Part shown: positions 15,890 through 25,505 of the stretch, in pieces
How the letters are laid out: the number at the start of each line of letters is the position of its first letter
Numbering within the stretch: position 1 is the stretch's first letter
Source: Fictibacillus enclensis
GTDB taxonomy: Bacteria > Bacillota > Bacilli > Bacillales > Fictibacillaceae
Length of the DNA stretch: 64,000 bases
Assembly: GCF_001457035.1 (NCBI RefSeq)
Contig: NZ_KQ758617.1
Coordinates: 992,001 to 1,056,000 of the forward strand
Reading direction: 5' to 3'
Program-made: the position numbers and the translations under genes
The notes under the pieces: model-generated
Database searches by the model: none
The model's input: only the letters and a program-made list of their open reading frames with translations
Told to the model about the DNA's origin: nothing

Positions 15890-16909
15890 TTGAAGAAAAC
15901 AGCAATTCTGACGCTTTTGGGTTTGCTTGCAATTTTTTTCTTTTTGGATACCCGTGAACAGCATCCCAATCATTCACCTGAGGAAACCAAACAGAAGATC
16001 CCAAAGGAAAGTATCCAAACATTACGAGTTGAAAAATCCACTGTCGCCAACTTTATGGGCAAGAGCAAGGATTACTTAAACGACCGTCTTGGCCCGGCCG
16101 ACAGAGTAGAACCTTCAGGCTATGGCTATGACTGGTATGTTTACTCCAACACAGATGGCTATCTGCAGGCCGGTGTTAAAAACAATAAAGTGGTCACGGT
16201 TTTTGCCGCAGGTAAAGGAGTACCGGTAAAACCTTTCAAAATCGGCCAGTCTGTCACTTCCATCCTTAAAAAGTTACAAGTTAAAAGTGAGATAACCGTA
16301 AAGCAGGGTGATGATTTTTATCGTTTTGAACTGTCGGAAGAAGAAATGAACACCCGCCCGCTCATTCCGTTAAATGATATTTTTGCCCAGCTTTATTTTG
16401 ATAAATTTTCTCAGAAGTTGTTCAGTATCCGATATATGGATAAAGAAACGCTACTGGCACAAAGACCGTACTCTGTTGTTTACAGAGGCAGCTTGAAGCC
16501 ACAGCCTGAGTTTAAGGGAAGCATGAAGCGCAAAATCGAAAAAGGGCAGGAAAAGCAAATTCTTGATCTTACCAATGTGATCAGGAAAGACCATGGGCTT
16601 ACCCCTTTGAAATGGGATGCCAAAACAGCTAAAGTCGCCTATCTTCACAGCAGGGAAATGGCGAGGCTTGATTATTTTTCCCATACATCCCCAAAGGCAG
16701 GAGACTTGTCTGACAGGCTGAAAGATGGTGGTGTAAGTTACAACGAGGCCGGGGAAAACATCGCAGCCCAGTATACGGATGGACTTGCAGCAGTAGGTGG
16801 CTGGCTCAACAGCCAGGGGCATCGTGAAGCACTGTTAAATGAGAACTATACAGAACTCGGTGTAGGTGTTTATGACAGCTATTACACGCAAAATTTTATA
16901 AAACCATAA
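15890..16909 (+). CDS. ylbC: YlbC-like secreted CAP/SCP-domain protein
   Basis: 339-residue exported or membrane-anchored protein: a basic N-terminus and hydrophobic segment (residues about 4-20), a middle domain of the CAP-associated type (about 55-190), and a C-terminal SCP/CAP domain (about 215-335) with LTNVIRKDHGLTPLKWD and GENIAAQY. Function of bacterial CAP proteins is largely unknown. I chose TTG 15890, eight bases after AAGGGAG; TTG 15872 is an alternative adding six residues. Length matches B. subtilis YlbC. A bidirectional terminator separates it from the convergent thioesterase gene. Confidence 0.88.
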   Translation: MKKTAILTLLGLLAIFFFLDTREQHPNHSPEETKQKIPKESIQTLRVEKSTVANFMGKSKDYLNDRLGPADRVEPSGYGYDWYVYSNTDGYLQAGVKNNKVVTVFAAGKGVPVKPFKIGQSVTSILKKLQVKSEITVKQGDDFYRFELSEEEMNTRPLIPLNDIFAQLYFDKFSQKLFSIRYMDKETLLAQRPYSVVYRGSLKPQPEFKGSMKRKIEKGQEKQILDLTNVIRKDHGLTPLKWDAKTAKVAYLHSREMARLDYFSHTSPKAGDLSDRLKDGGVSYNEAGENIAAQYTDGLAAVGGWLNSQGHREALLNENYTELGVGVYDSYYTQNFIKP

Positions 16910-16946
16910 AGTAAGGAAAAGCCATTTGGCTTTTCCTTACTTTTTT
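16909..16946. terminator. Bidirectional terminator, ylbC and thioesterase gene
   Basis: AAGTAAGGAAAAGCC pairs with GGCTTTTCCTTACTT around a 4-base loop. The right arm overlaps the last bases of the leftward thioesterase gene. Confidence 0.9.
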
Positions 16947-17416
16947 ATGATGAAGAATGTGCCAGTTGATAAGGATATGAGCTGTTCTTGATCGCCGTAT
17001 ACCTTCGCTTCTGTAACGATCACATTTTTGCCATGGTGAAGCACCTGGGCAATACAGCGCAGGAATTTTCCTGTTCCGGGGGATGTGTAATTGATTTTCA
17101 TTTCCGAGGTGACGGCTGCTGAATTTTCGGGCAGTGAAAGGTTGGCAGCTGTTCCCATCGCCGTGTCCATTAACGTAGCGGTTAAGCCGCCATGAACAAT
17201 TCCAATTGTATTATCTAAAAAAGGAGTAACAGGTATAGTGATTTCCACTGTGCTTTCGTTCAGCTTTCTCAGCTGCATATCCATCAGGCTGGAAATATAC
17301 GTTGAATATGTATTTTCTCTTTTCCTTTTCAGGCCTTTCATAATACCGGTAAGCACCATTTTTTCTTCCTCTGATGCTTCATTCCAATAGGCTTCCATTT
17401 CGTTCTTCAAATCCAT
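16937..17416 (-). CDS. PaaI-type hotdog-fold thioesterase
   Basis: 159-residue soluble protein. The C-terminal 115 residues form a hotdog fold with the motif GIVHGGLTATLMD, typical of PaaI/YbgC-like acyl-CoA thioesterases, preceded by about 40 helical residues. It probably hydrolyses an acyl- or aryl-CoA; the substrate is unknown. ATG at 17416 has GAGGG seven bases upstream. It sits between ylbC and ylbD, where I do not expect a gene in B. subtilis, so it looks like a lineage-specific insertion. Confidence 0.88.
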   Translation of the reverse strand: MDLKNEMEAYWNEASEEEKMVLTGIMKGLKRKRENTYSTYISSLMDMQLRKLNESTVEITIPVTPFLDNTIGIVHGGLTATLMDTAMGTAANLSLPENSAAVTSEMKINYTSPGTGKFLRCIAQVLHHGKNVIVTEAKVYGDQEQLISLSTGTFFIIKK

Positions 17417-17590
17417 GTTCTAACCCTCTCTCTCTGCCTTGCAGCGAACTGTTGCTCTTTTATATTGACATAAATGGAATCGCTTCACAATGAGGGACTC
17501 TGCAAAAAAATAGGCGCACCTTTTTATAGGCGGAACTGTATCATGTAATAGGTGAATTGGAGTCGTTGAAGGACAGCCGGGGGTGAGAAG

Positions 17591-18025
17591 ATGAAAAAAG
17601 ACGTTGAGGCATTTCGAATATTTGTTCAGAAGCATCCTAAGCTGATTAGAGAAGTCCGTTCAAATACGCGTTCGTGGAGGGATGTGTACGAAGATTGGGT
17701 CGTCCTTGGAGAACACCATGACATCTGGAACGAATATAAACCTAAACAAAAAAGCAAGGAAGAGTATACTCATTTTAGAGGATTGAAGGAACGAAAGCAG
17801 AAGCAGGAGCCTGACGCTTCAGAAACAAAAAAAGAAATCACCATCGGGGACCTTTTTAGCATGTTCCGGGATATCAATGTAAGTGAGATCGGCCAGCATT
17901 TAGCGCAGTTCAGCGGTGCAATCGAAGGGATTCACCAGTTATTAAAACAATTTCAAGGTTCCAAAACGTATGATAGTCCGTCATCCACATCCAAAGACAA
18001 TTATTTTTCATCGTATAAAGACTAA
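17591..18025 (+). CDS. ylbD: YlbD-family putative coat protein
   Basis: 144-residue hydrophilic, charged protein with no membrane segment. The N-terminal part (KDVEAFRIFVQKHPKLI) and the conserved SWRDVYEDWVVLGE block match the YlbD family, annotated as a spore coat protein in B. subtilis. A variable charged linker follows (residues 55-80), and a Ser/Tyr-rich tail is common among coat-associated proteins. ATG 17591 follows GGGGGTGAG. ylbE begins 15 bases after the stop, so the two form an operon, as in B. subtilis. Confidence 0.87.
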   Translation: MKKDVEAFRIFVQKHPKLIREVRSNTRSWRDVYEDWVVLGEHHDIWNEYKPKQKSKEEYTHFRGLKERKQKQEPDASETKKEITIGDLFSMFRDINVSEIGQHLAQFSGAIEGIHQLLKQFQGSKTYDSPSSTSKDNYFSSYKD

Positions 18026-18040
18026 TGGGGAGTGTGACCA

Positions 18041-18286
18041 ATGAGGAGAGAGATCATTGATTATCTGCACAGCCGGCCGGACTTGAAGTTTTTTATGAGG
18101 GAGCAGCCCAAATGGTACAGGGATCTTTCAAGGAATCCCATGCTTTTGGAAGACATGGTAAAGGAAGCGGATGTTTTCTTTGGAAGGACCTTCGGCCAGC
18201 GCGTCGATAAGTTTCACAATCAGGTAAAAACTGTCGGACTTTTGATGGATTTTTTAAGCATGATGGGAAAAGGAGAAGACCTATAA
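18041..18286 (+). CDS. ylbE: YlbE-family small protein
   Basis: 81-residue basic soluble protein. The segment LKFFMREQPKWYRDLSRNP and the size match the YlbE family, which always accompanies ylbD in Bacillaceae; function is unknown. ATG 18041 follows GGGGAGTG. The convergent ATP-grasp gene ends 41 bases downstream. A short hairpin-like stretch around 18278-18302 may end this operon, but I see no clear T-run. Confidence 0.87.
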   Translation: MRREIIDYLHSRPDLKFFMREQPKWYRDLSRNPMLLEDMVKEADVFFGRTFGQRVDKFHNQVKTVGLLMDFLSMMGKGEDL

Positions 18287-18326
18287 AGGAATAGGCTTCT
18301 CCTCAAACATAAAAGCATGCTTACTG

Positions 18327-19091
18327 TCAGGCTTCTGCCTTTACCAGGTATTCATATATTTTTTTCTCGGGAGAAACTTCAAGGTGGTTAAATGCATGGT
18401 TCCCAAAAAGGACATTGAATTCGAGGATATAGTACTTGCCATTGGCGGCTACAATATCGAATCCCGCATGATTGACATTTAGCGCTTTGGCTGTCTGCCG
18501 GACAAGCTCCAGTGCCTCTTCCGGAATCTGGTCAAAAGAAATAGTCCCCCCCTGGCTGACATTGTTGTGAAAGCCGTTGCTTCCGATACGCCAATAGCTG
18601 CCAATGATTTCATCTCCTACGACACACACACGAAGATCACGGTCGATCGGCAAATATTCCTGAACATACAGTACATCGTTCGCTTCTGCATAATTGTAGA
18701 AGTCCTCTTCATTGTTAACAAGAAAAACGCCTTTGCCCATGGAGTTTCTGATTTCTTTGGCAACAAATGGGAAAGAGAAGGTTTCCAGGACTTTTTGTCT
18801 GCTATCTTTTGAATTGCCAAGTATCTCAGTATAAGGTACATTCTCTGGACACACTGTCCACAGAGCCCTCGTCATTTCCATTTTGCTGTAGCCCAGCTGG
18901 ATGCTTTCAATGCTTGGGAAAATTCTTTTTTTCATTCCATAGACCAGGGAGTTGACTTGCCAGTTTTCAGGAAATAAAAGAACATCCGCTTGTTTTATCT
19001 TTTCTAGTTCTTTGAACATATGATCGGGTTTTACATATTGGACGTTGGGAATGCCAATCGTCCGGAATGGGTTAAACGTTACAAGTTTCAT
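18327..19091 (-). CDS. ATP-grasp (RimK-like) ligase-family protein
   Basis: 254-residue soluble protein with an ATP-grasp fold: the nucleotide-binding Lys region FPFVAKEIRNSMGKGVFLV (residues about 120-138), a VQEYLP hinge, and the C-terminal metal site FDIVAANGKYYILEFN. ATP-grasp ligases of this size join a carboxylate to an amine or thiol, as in RimK; the substrate here is unknown. ATG 19091 follows GTGAGG by seven bases; the upstream in-frame ATG at 19157 would add 22 residues not typical of the family. It sits between ylbE and ricF, an apparent lineage-specific insertion. Confidence 0.83.
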   Translation of the reverse strand: MKLVTFNPFRTIGIPNVQYVKPDHMFKELEKIKQADVLLFPENWQVNSLVYGMKKRIFPSIESIQLGYSKMEMTRALWTVCPENVPYTEILGNSKDSRQKVLETFSFPFVAKEIRNSMGKGVFLVNNEEDFYNYAEANDVLYVQEYLPIDRDLRVCVVGDEIIGSYWRIGSNGFHNNVSQGGTISFDQIPEEALELVRQTAKALNVNHAGFDIVAANGKYYILEFNVLFGNHAFNHLEVSPEKKIYEYLVKAEA

Positions 19092-19249
19092 TCTTGTCCT
19101 CACTCTCAATATCATACAAACGAGAGTATTATACGTTTTTTTTGAGATCAGAGTCAATCCTGAATGTCATTTTCCTTTTAACTCGTTTCATATTCAGTTA
19201 TAATGATAGAAATATTTATAGTTGAGTAAACCCATCAAGGAGTGAGAGG

Positions 19250-19690
19250 ATGCTGGGAACAGTATTAGACGTAAGTCTTTTGGATGAATCTTATTTTCTC
19301 GGGAAAATGATAGCCGAATCAGAGGCCGCTATTCAATACCGGGGAACTAAATATAAACTGGAACAAGATACAGAAGCACAAAACCTGATCAAAGAATTCA
19401 ACAAGGTGAAAGAATTGTATGAAGAAGTTCAGCGGTTTGGAAAATATCATCCAGACTATAAAACGGTTTCCACGAATGTGAGAGTGTTAAAACGGGAGCT
19501 TGACTTTAATGAGACCATCTCCAGCTTTAAAAAAGCTGAAAAGGAGCTGGAAAATCTGTTAAACGAATGCAGCTCGCTCATTGCGGGCAGTGTATCTGAA
19601 CAAATTAAAGTTCCTACCGGGAATCCCTTTTTTGATTCACGAAGCTGTTCTGGCGGATGCGGAAGCGGAGGCGCATGCAGCTGCGGATAA
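19250..19690 (+). CDS. ricF: RicF (YlbF), Y-complex subunit
   Basis: 146-residue helical protein of the YlbF/YmcA family. In B. subtilis RicF forms a complex with RicA and RicT that carries iron-sulfur clusters and is required for mRNA maturation by RNase Y and for competence, biofilm formation and sporulation. The C-terminal cysteine-rich tail SCSGGCGSGGACSCG is visible and is the likely cluster ligand region. ATG 19250 follows GGAGTGAGAGG. The terminator hairpin overlaps its stop codon. RicA and RicT are not encoded in this window. Confidence 0.92.
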   Translation: MLGTVLDVSLLDESYFLGKMIAESEAAIQYRGTKYKLEQDTEAQNLIKEFNKVKELYEEVQRFGKYHPDYKTVSTNVRVLKRELDFNETISSFKKAEKELENLLNECSSLIAGSVSEQIKVPTGNPFFDSRSCSGGCGSGGACSCG

Positions 19691-19713
19691 GAGCTCAAAC
19701 AGAGCTCTTATTT
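19687..19713. terminator. Bidirectional terminator at the ricF stop codon
   Basis: ATAAGAGCTC pairs perfectly with GAGCTCTTAT around AAACA. It includes the ricF stop codon and sits directly before the stop of the leftward gene starting at 20039. Confidence 0.8.
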
Positions 19714-20039
19714 CATGTGGCGGATTGGTAGCGTATACAATCTTCGCAGAGGTTGCCGCAGCAAAACATTTTTTCCTGAGGAACAAGAAAGCGAAAACGG
19801 TAAACATATAGTAAAGCCTCTTTTCGTACGTAAATGATTTCCGCATTGAGCCGCATTCCTTTTATGGCACGGATGGCCTCCTGTTTGATCGTTTCTTCAA
19901 TCATCTCTTTTGAGACAGTGCCACTGGTCAGGATATAAAGGAATGGGAGGCCGGCAACCAGCTTTTTTTCAATGGAAACGATAAAATCTGCCTGGCGAAA
20001 TGCGGTAAGAAAACGTGTCCATATGTCATCCAGGTTCAT
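19713..20039 (-). CDS. Uncharacterised 108-residue protein with a C-terminal CxxxC-xx-C motif
   Basis: I do not recognise this protein. It is a small, slightly basic soluble protein whose C-terminus holds four cysteines within CCGNLCEDC, which could bind zinc or an iron-sulfur cluster. A hydrophobic stretch around [16 protein letters not shown] is too short and polar for a membrane helix. ATG 20039 has AAAGGAG nine bases upstream, so it is very likely translated. It lies between ricF and ylbG on the opposite strand, a place where B. subtilis has no gene that I recall. Its neighbour RicF is itself a cysteine-tailed iron-sulfur protein, which is suggestive only. Confidence 0.7.
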   Translation of the reverse strand: MNLDDIWTRFLTAFRQADFIVSIEKKLVAGLPFLYILTSGTVSKEMIEETIKQEAIRAIKGMRLNAEIIYVRKEALLYVYRFRFLVPQEKMFCCGNLCEDCIRYQSAT

Positions 20040-20131
20040 TTTTGCTTTCTCCTTTCCAATCTGGGATTAAATTGCAGGACGCTCTTAATCATGCTAGACT
20101 GAATGAAAAGATGGTGTTAAAGGAGTACATT

Positions 20132-20407
20132 ATGATAGGTAATCGAATGGGTCTTGCGGTCTATTTGCATTCTCTGAAATTTTCCAAGCAGCTGAGGCGC
20201 TATGGAAATGTCCATTACATTTCAAAACGAATGAAATATGCCGTCATTTATTGTGATGCTGCAAAAATTGAAGAAGTAGCCAACAAACTGGAATCCCTCC
20301 ATTTCGTTAAAGAAGTAAAGAGATCCCATAAGCATGAAATTAAAACAGAATATGAAAGCAAAATCCCGGATAAAGCCAAGGAATACGATTATAAAATGGG
20401 ATTATAA
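20132..20407 (+). CDS. ylbG: YlbG family protein (UPF0298)
   Basis: 91-residue basic protein of the YlbG/UPF0298 family, full length, with the conserved blocks [20 protein letters not shown] and MKYAVIYCD. Function is unknown. ATG 20132 follows AAAGGAG by six bases; the longer in-frame extension starting at 20015 overlaps the divergent gene's 5' end and lacks a ribosome site. It keeps its B. subtilis place after ylbF but is separated from it here by a leftward gene. Confidence 0.9.
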   Translation: MIGNRMGLAVYLHSLKFSKQLRRYGNVHYISKRMKYAVIYCDAAKIEEVANKLESLHFVKEVKRSHKHEIKTEYESKIPDKAKEYDYKMGL

Positions 20408-20412
20408 AAAGT

Positions 20413-20449
20413 GATGACCCACGTGTTTTGAAAGGGGTCATCTTTTTTT
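20413..20449 (+). terminator. Terminator of ylbG
   Basis: GATGACCC pairs with GGGTCATC around a 14-base loop and is followed by seven T. Confidence 0.85.
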
Positions 20450-20462
20450 ACATGGGAGATTC

Positions 20463-20840
20463 TTAAATTAACGGGGGAATCAAGTAATTCAATCGCAAGA
20501 TGCCCGTAAGGTAATGGTAATAAAGCTCCTTTTCCTGAAATTCGCCGGAAGACTTAACATCAAAGGTGATAATGTCCTTTTCTACGGCTCTGGCCAGATC
20601 TTCAAAAAGCTCATAGCGTTTGGATGGAACAGGAACGCCTTCACGGCAGAGGTAAAGCGGCTGGAAGTTACCTTCTGGGGCAGGGTGAAGAACAACGAGT
20701 AGGGATGCTTGAGATCGTCCGTTTATATCAGTTTTAAGGCAGAGTAATTGGCTGATTCTATTTTGGTTGGAACGTGCAATTTCCAACAGTTCGTAAATAT
20801 CGGAATATCCTTCACCAAGTTCAATAAATCGCTGGATCAT
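20463..20840 (-). CDS. Conserved small Bacillaceae protein of unknown function (DUF7147-like)
   Basis: 125-residue soluble protein beginning MIQRFIELGEGYSDIYELLE, which I recall as a conserved Bacillaceae family sometimes misnamed methylthioribose kinase (DUF7147). No kinase motif is visible, and its length is far below that of a kinase, so the enzyme name should not be used. ATG 20840 has AAGGAGG 12 bases upstream, a rather long gap. It is leftward, between ylbG and the csfG RNA gene, so read-through from csfG is possible but the csfG terminator intervenes. Confidence 0.72.
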   Translation of the reverse strand: MIQRFIELGEGYSDIYELLEIARSNQNRISQLLCLKTDINGRSQASLLVVLHPAPEGNFQPLYLCREGVPVPSKRYELFEDLARAVEKDIITFDVKSSGEFQEKELYYHYLTGILRLNYLIPPLI

Positions 20841-20929
20841 AAGTAAATAAAGCCTCCTTCATGTTAAAACTGTATCACAGAAGGTACAGGCTGAAAAGGG
20901 TATGAAAAACGGGACATATAAAGATAAAA

Positions 20930-21076
20930 AAAACCCCGCAGACGATCTGCGGGGTGCCTTTAGGATTAGTAAACAATCACTATCGTTAAGGCGATGGGAG
21001 AGGAGAAACCGGAGGAAGAACTTATGGGGAAGTAAGTCTTCTCCGCGGTTGGCAACAACATCTTAGGGATGTTGTT
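20930..21076 (-). ncRNA. csfG: CsfG sporulation small RNA
   Basis: The ylbG-rsmD gap holds a leftward RNA gene of about 145 bases. Its 5' part forms a 9-bp hairpin (AACAACATC with GATGTTGTT), the middle is pyrimidine-rich with several runs such as CTTCCTCC and TCTCCTCTCCC that could pair with ribosome-binding sites, and the 3' end is a GC-rich terminator, CCCCGCAGA-TCG-TCTGCGGGG plus eight T (20930-20953). In endospore formers this gap encodes csfG, a conserved forespore-specific RNA of unknown target; the region is also listed as a ylbH leader. Both ends are inferred from motifs. Confidence 0.85.
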
Positions 21077-21081
21077 ATCTT

Positions 21082-21110
21082 TAGTATGACCGGGCAGGCA
21101 TTTTCTATAC
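21082..21110 (-). promoter_or_regulatory. SigG-type promoter of csfG
   Basis: On the minus strand GTATA (21110-21106) and CATACTA (21088-21082) are separated by 17 bp. This matches the SigG pattern GHATR and CATNNTA. The -10 region also begins GGTCATAC, which partly suits SigF. The predicted start lies near 21075, giving an RNA that runs to the terminator at 20930. Confidence 0.75.
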
Positions 21111-21195
21111 GGGTTGCAGTGTTTATTCTGAAAAATTTGTGATAGGATAATGAAGAACTACAGACAAGTAATTATGAACGGTAAGGTGTGGGAAA

Positions 21196-23512
<2,317 letters not shown>

Positions 23513-23639
23513 TTTGATCCCCCCGATCATAAAGAACAATCTCTGACCATACATCCCCTTGTCCATCCATATATTTATACGTATAGCTTAGGTTTTTAGA
23601 CCATATCTTAAAAAGGACAACAGTTAGGAGGTAACCCCA

Positions 23640-24467
23640 ATGCACAGGCCAATTGTCGGTTTGGCACTAGGTTCAGGAGGAGCACGGGGCTTTGCACATA
23701 TCGGTGTGATCAAAGCGCTCCGTGAGGCGGGAATTCCCATTGACATGATCGCGGGAAGCAGCATGGGTGCACTTGTGGGAGCGATGGTGGGAATGGGCCA
23801 TAATAATGAAAATCTGATAAAAATGGCAACTTTGTTTAAAAGAAAGTATTATATGGATTATACAGTTCCAAAAATGGGTTTTGTTTCTGGCAAAAAAATA
23901 AAGGAATTGATCCGGCTCCTTACACAAAATAAAAGGATAGAAGATACCATTATTCCGATTTCCATAGTAGCTACGGACCTGATCAAGGGCGAAAAAATCG
24001 TCTTTCGAAATGGACCGATTGCTGAAGCAGTCCGGGCCAGCATCTCTATACCGGGTATCTTTGTTCCCGAAAAGATAGATGGAAGGCTGCTGGTCGACGG
24101 GGGAGTCATTGAAAGGGTACCTGCTGCAGTCGTCAGGGAAATGGGTGCGGATATCGTGGTTGCTGTGGACATTTCCCATTTTAAAGCTCAGCCTGAGATG
24201 GCTTCCATTTTGGACGTGATTGTTCAAAGCATTGATATTATGCAAAGAGAGATTGTGCGGTATCATGAAATCTCTGCTGATATTATGGTGCGGCCCATGG
24301 TTGAACAATTCAGTTCCACCGCTTTTAAAAATGTGAACGAAATCATATCAATCGGGGAAGAGGCAGGAAAAAGCAAAATTGAGAGCATTAAGCATAAAAT
24401 TGAGACCTGGAAGGAGAACAATCATGAAAGATACACAGAATCCCCGGAAGATGGGATGGGTCAATAG
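23640..24467 (+). CDS. ylbK: Patatin-like phospholipase family protein YlbK
   Basis: 275-residue protein with the patatin/RssA serine-hydrolase layout: glycine-rich oxyanion loop LGSGGARGFAHIG, nucleophile elbow GSSMG with Ser41, and the catalytic Asp in VDGGVIERVP (about residue 154). It is probably a lipid acyl-hydrolase, but no substrate is known for YlbK. ATG 23640 follows TAGGAGG. The 3' end overlaps the start of ylbL by 44 bases, implying coupled translation. Confidence 0.92.
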   Translation: MHRPIVGLALGSGGARGFAHIGVIKALREAGIPIDMIAGSSMGALVGAMVGMGHNNENLIKMATLFKRKYYMDYTVPKMGFVSGKKIKELIRLLTQNKRIEDTIIPISIVATDLIKGEKIVFRNGPIAEAVRASISIPGIFVPEKIDGRLLVDGGVIERVPAAVVREMGADIVVAVDISHFKAQPEMASILDVIVQSIDIMQREIVRYHEISADIMVRPMVEQFSSTAFKNVNEIISIGEEAGKSKIESIKHKIETWKENNHERYTESPEDGMGQ

Positions 24468-25476
24468 ACTTTCACTGATCGGCATTATCGTAATTGCCCT
24501 AGTGATTGGCTTGTACCCATTGCCCTACTACGTAACATCACCTGGCAGTGCCAATGAACTGGCACCGATTATCCATGTCAAAGGCGGGGATAAAGAACAA
24601 GGAAGCTTTATGCTGACGACTGTCCGAATTGGCAAAGCCAATATTCCGCAGTATTTGTATGCAAAAGTAAGTGATTACAGGGAACTGCTTCCCGCTGATA
24701 ATGTAAGAGCAGAAGACGAAACTGACGAAGAATACAATCAGCGCCAGCTGCAAATGATGCAGGACTCCCAGCACGCTGCTACCGTTGTTGCCTACAGGAA
24801 GGCCGGTAAGAAAGTGGATATCATCAGCAAAGGTGTCTACGTTACCGGCATCATTTCCGGCATGCCTGCCGAAGGGAAACTGAAGGTCGGAGACGAAATT
24901 GTGGAGCTCGAAGGAAAGCCGGTTAAAACAACAGAGGAGCTTTTGAAATGGTTGGCCGATAAGAAAGCGGGAGACAAAGTAAAACTGAAGGTGCTAAGAG
25001 GCAAGAAAACGCTGAACCGGACGGTGGCGCTTGAAAAATTCCCGAAAAAGCTGAGCCAGAATAACGAAAAACGGGCGGGAATTGGTATTACATATCCTGT
25101 GACAGACGTAGAAATCAAGGTAGACCCACCAATCAACATAAAAACGAGCGAAATTGGAGGACCATCAGCCGGACTTATGTTCTCTCTTGAAATTTTGAAC
25201 CAGTTAACTGAGGGAGACATGACAAAGGGCCATAAAATTGCGGGTACCGGTACCATCAACATCAATGAGGAGGTTGGTCCAATTGGCGGCATCCAGCAAA
25301 AAATTGTTGCTGCTGACAAAGCGGGAGCTGAAATCTTCTTCGCACCGGTAAGCGACAATAATTATAAAGATGCCTTAAAGGCTGCCAAGGATATTAACAC
25401 CTCCATGAAAATTGTTCCGATTAAGAAAATGGATGATGCTCTGGATTATTTAAAAAAATTAAAAACTAAAAAATAA
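24424..25476 (+). CDS. ylbL: Membrane-anchored PDZ-Lon protease YlbL
   Basis: 350-residue protein: one N-terminal membrane helix (residues about 15-33), a PDZ domain (about 120-200, GIISGMPAEGKLKVGDEI) and a C-terminal Lon-type protease domain with catalytic dyad Ser248 (in GGPSAGLMF) and Lys293. In B. subtilis YlbL and CtpA degrade the division inhibitor YneA after DNA damage, letting division resume. ATG 24424 has AAGGAG seven bases upstream and lies inside ylbK; the longer frame from 24379 is rejected. A terminator overlaps the stop codon. Confidence 0.94.
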   Translation: MKDTQNPRKMGWVNRLSLIGIIVIALVIGLYPLPYYVTSPGSANELAPIIHVKGGDKEQGSFMLTTVRIGKANIPQYLYAKVSDYRELLPADNVRAEDETDEEYNQRQLQMMQDSQHAATVVAYRKAGKKVDIISKGVYVTGIISGMPAEGKLKVGDEIVELEGKPVKTTEELLKWLADKKAGDKVKLKVLRGKKTLNRTVALEKFPKKLSQNNEKRAGIGITYPVTDVEIKVDPPINIKTSEIGGPSAGLMFSLEILNQLTEGDMTKGHKIAGTGTININEEVGPIGGIQQKIVAADKAGAEIFFAPVSDNNYKDALKAAKDINTSMKIVPIKKMDDALDYLKKLKTKK

Positions 25477-25505
25477 GGGTCAAATGAATAGACCCTTATC
25501 TTTTT
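25473..25505. terminator. Bidirectional terminator between ylbL and tmcAL
   Basis: ATAAGGGTC pairs perfectly with GACCCTTAT around a 9-base loop, with an A-run before and a T-run after. It includes the stop codons of both convergent genes, which end three bases apart. Confidence 0.88.

Noticed and set aside
23673-24308. 211-residue open frame antisense to ylbK
   Set aside because: It is a shadow of a well-conserved patatin-like gene, rich in His/Asn, with no ribosome site.
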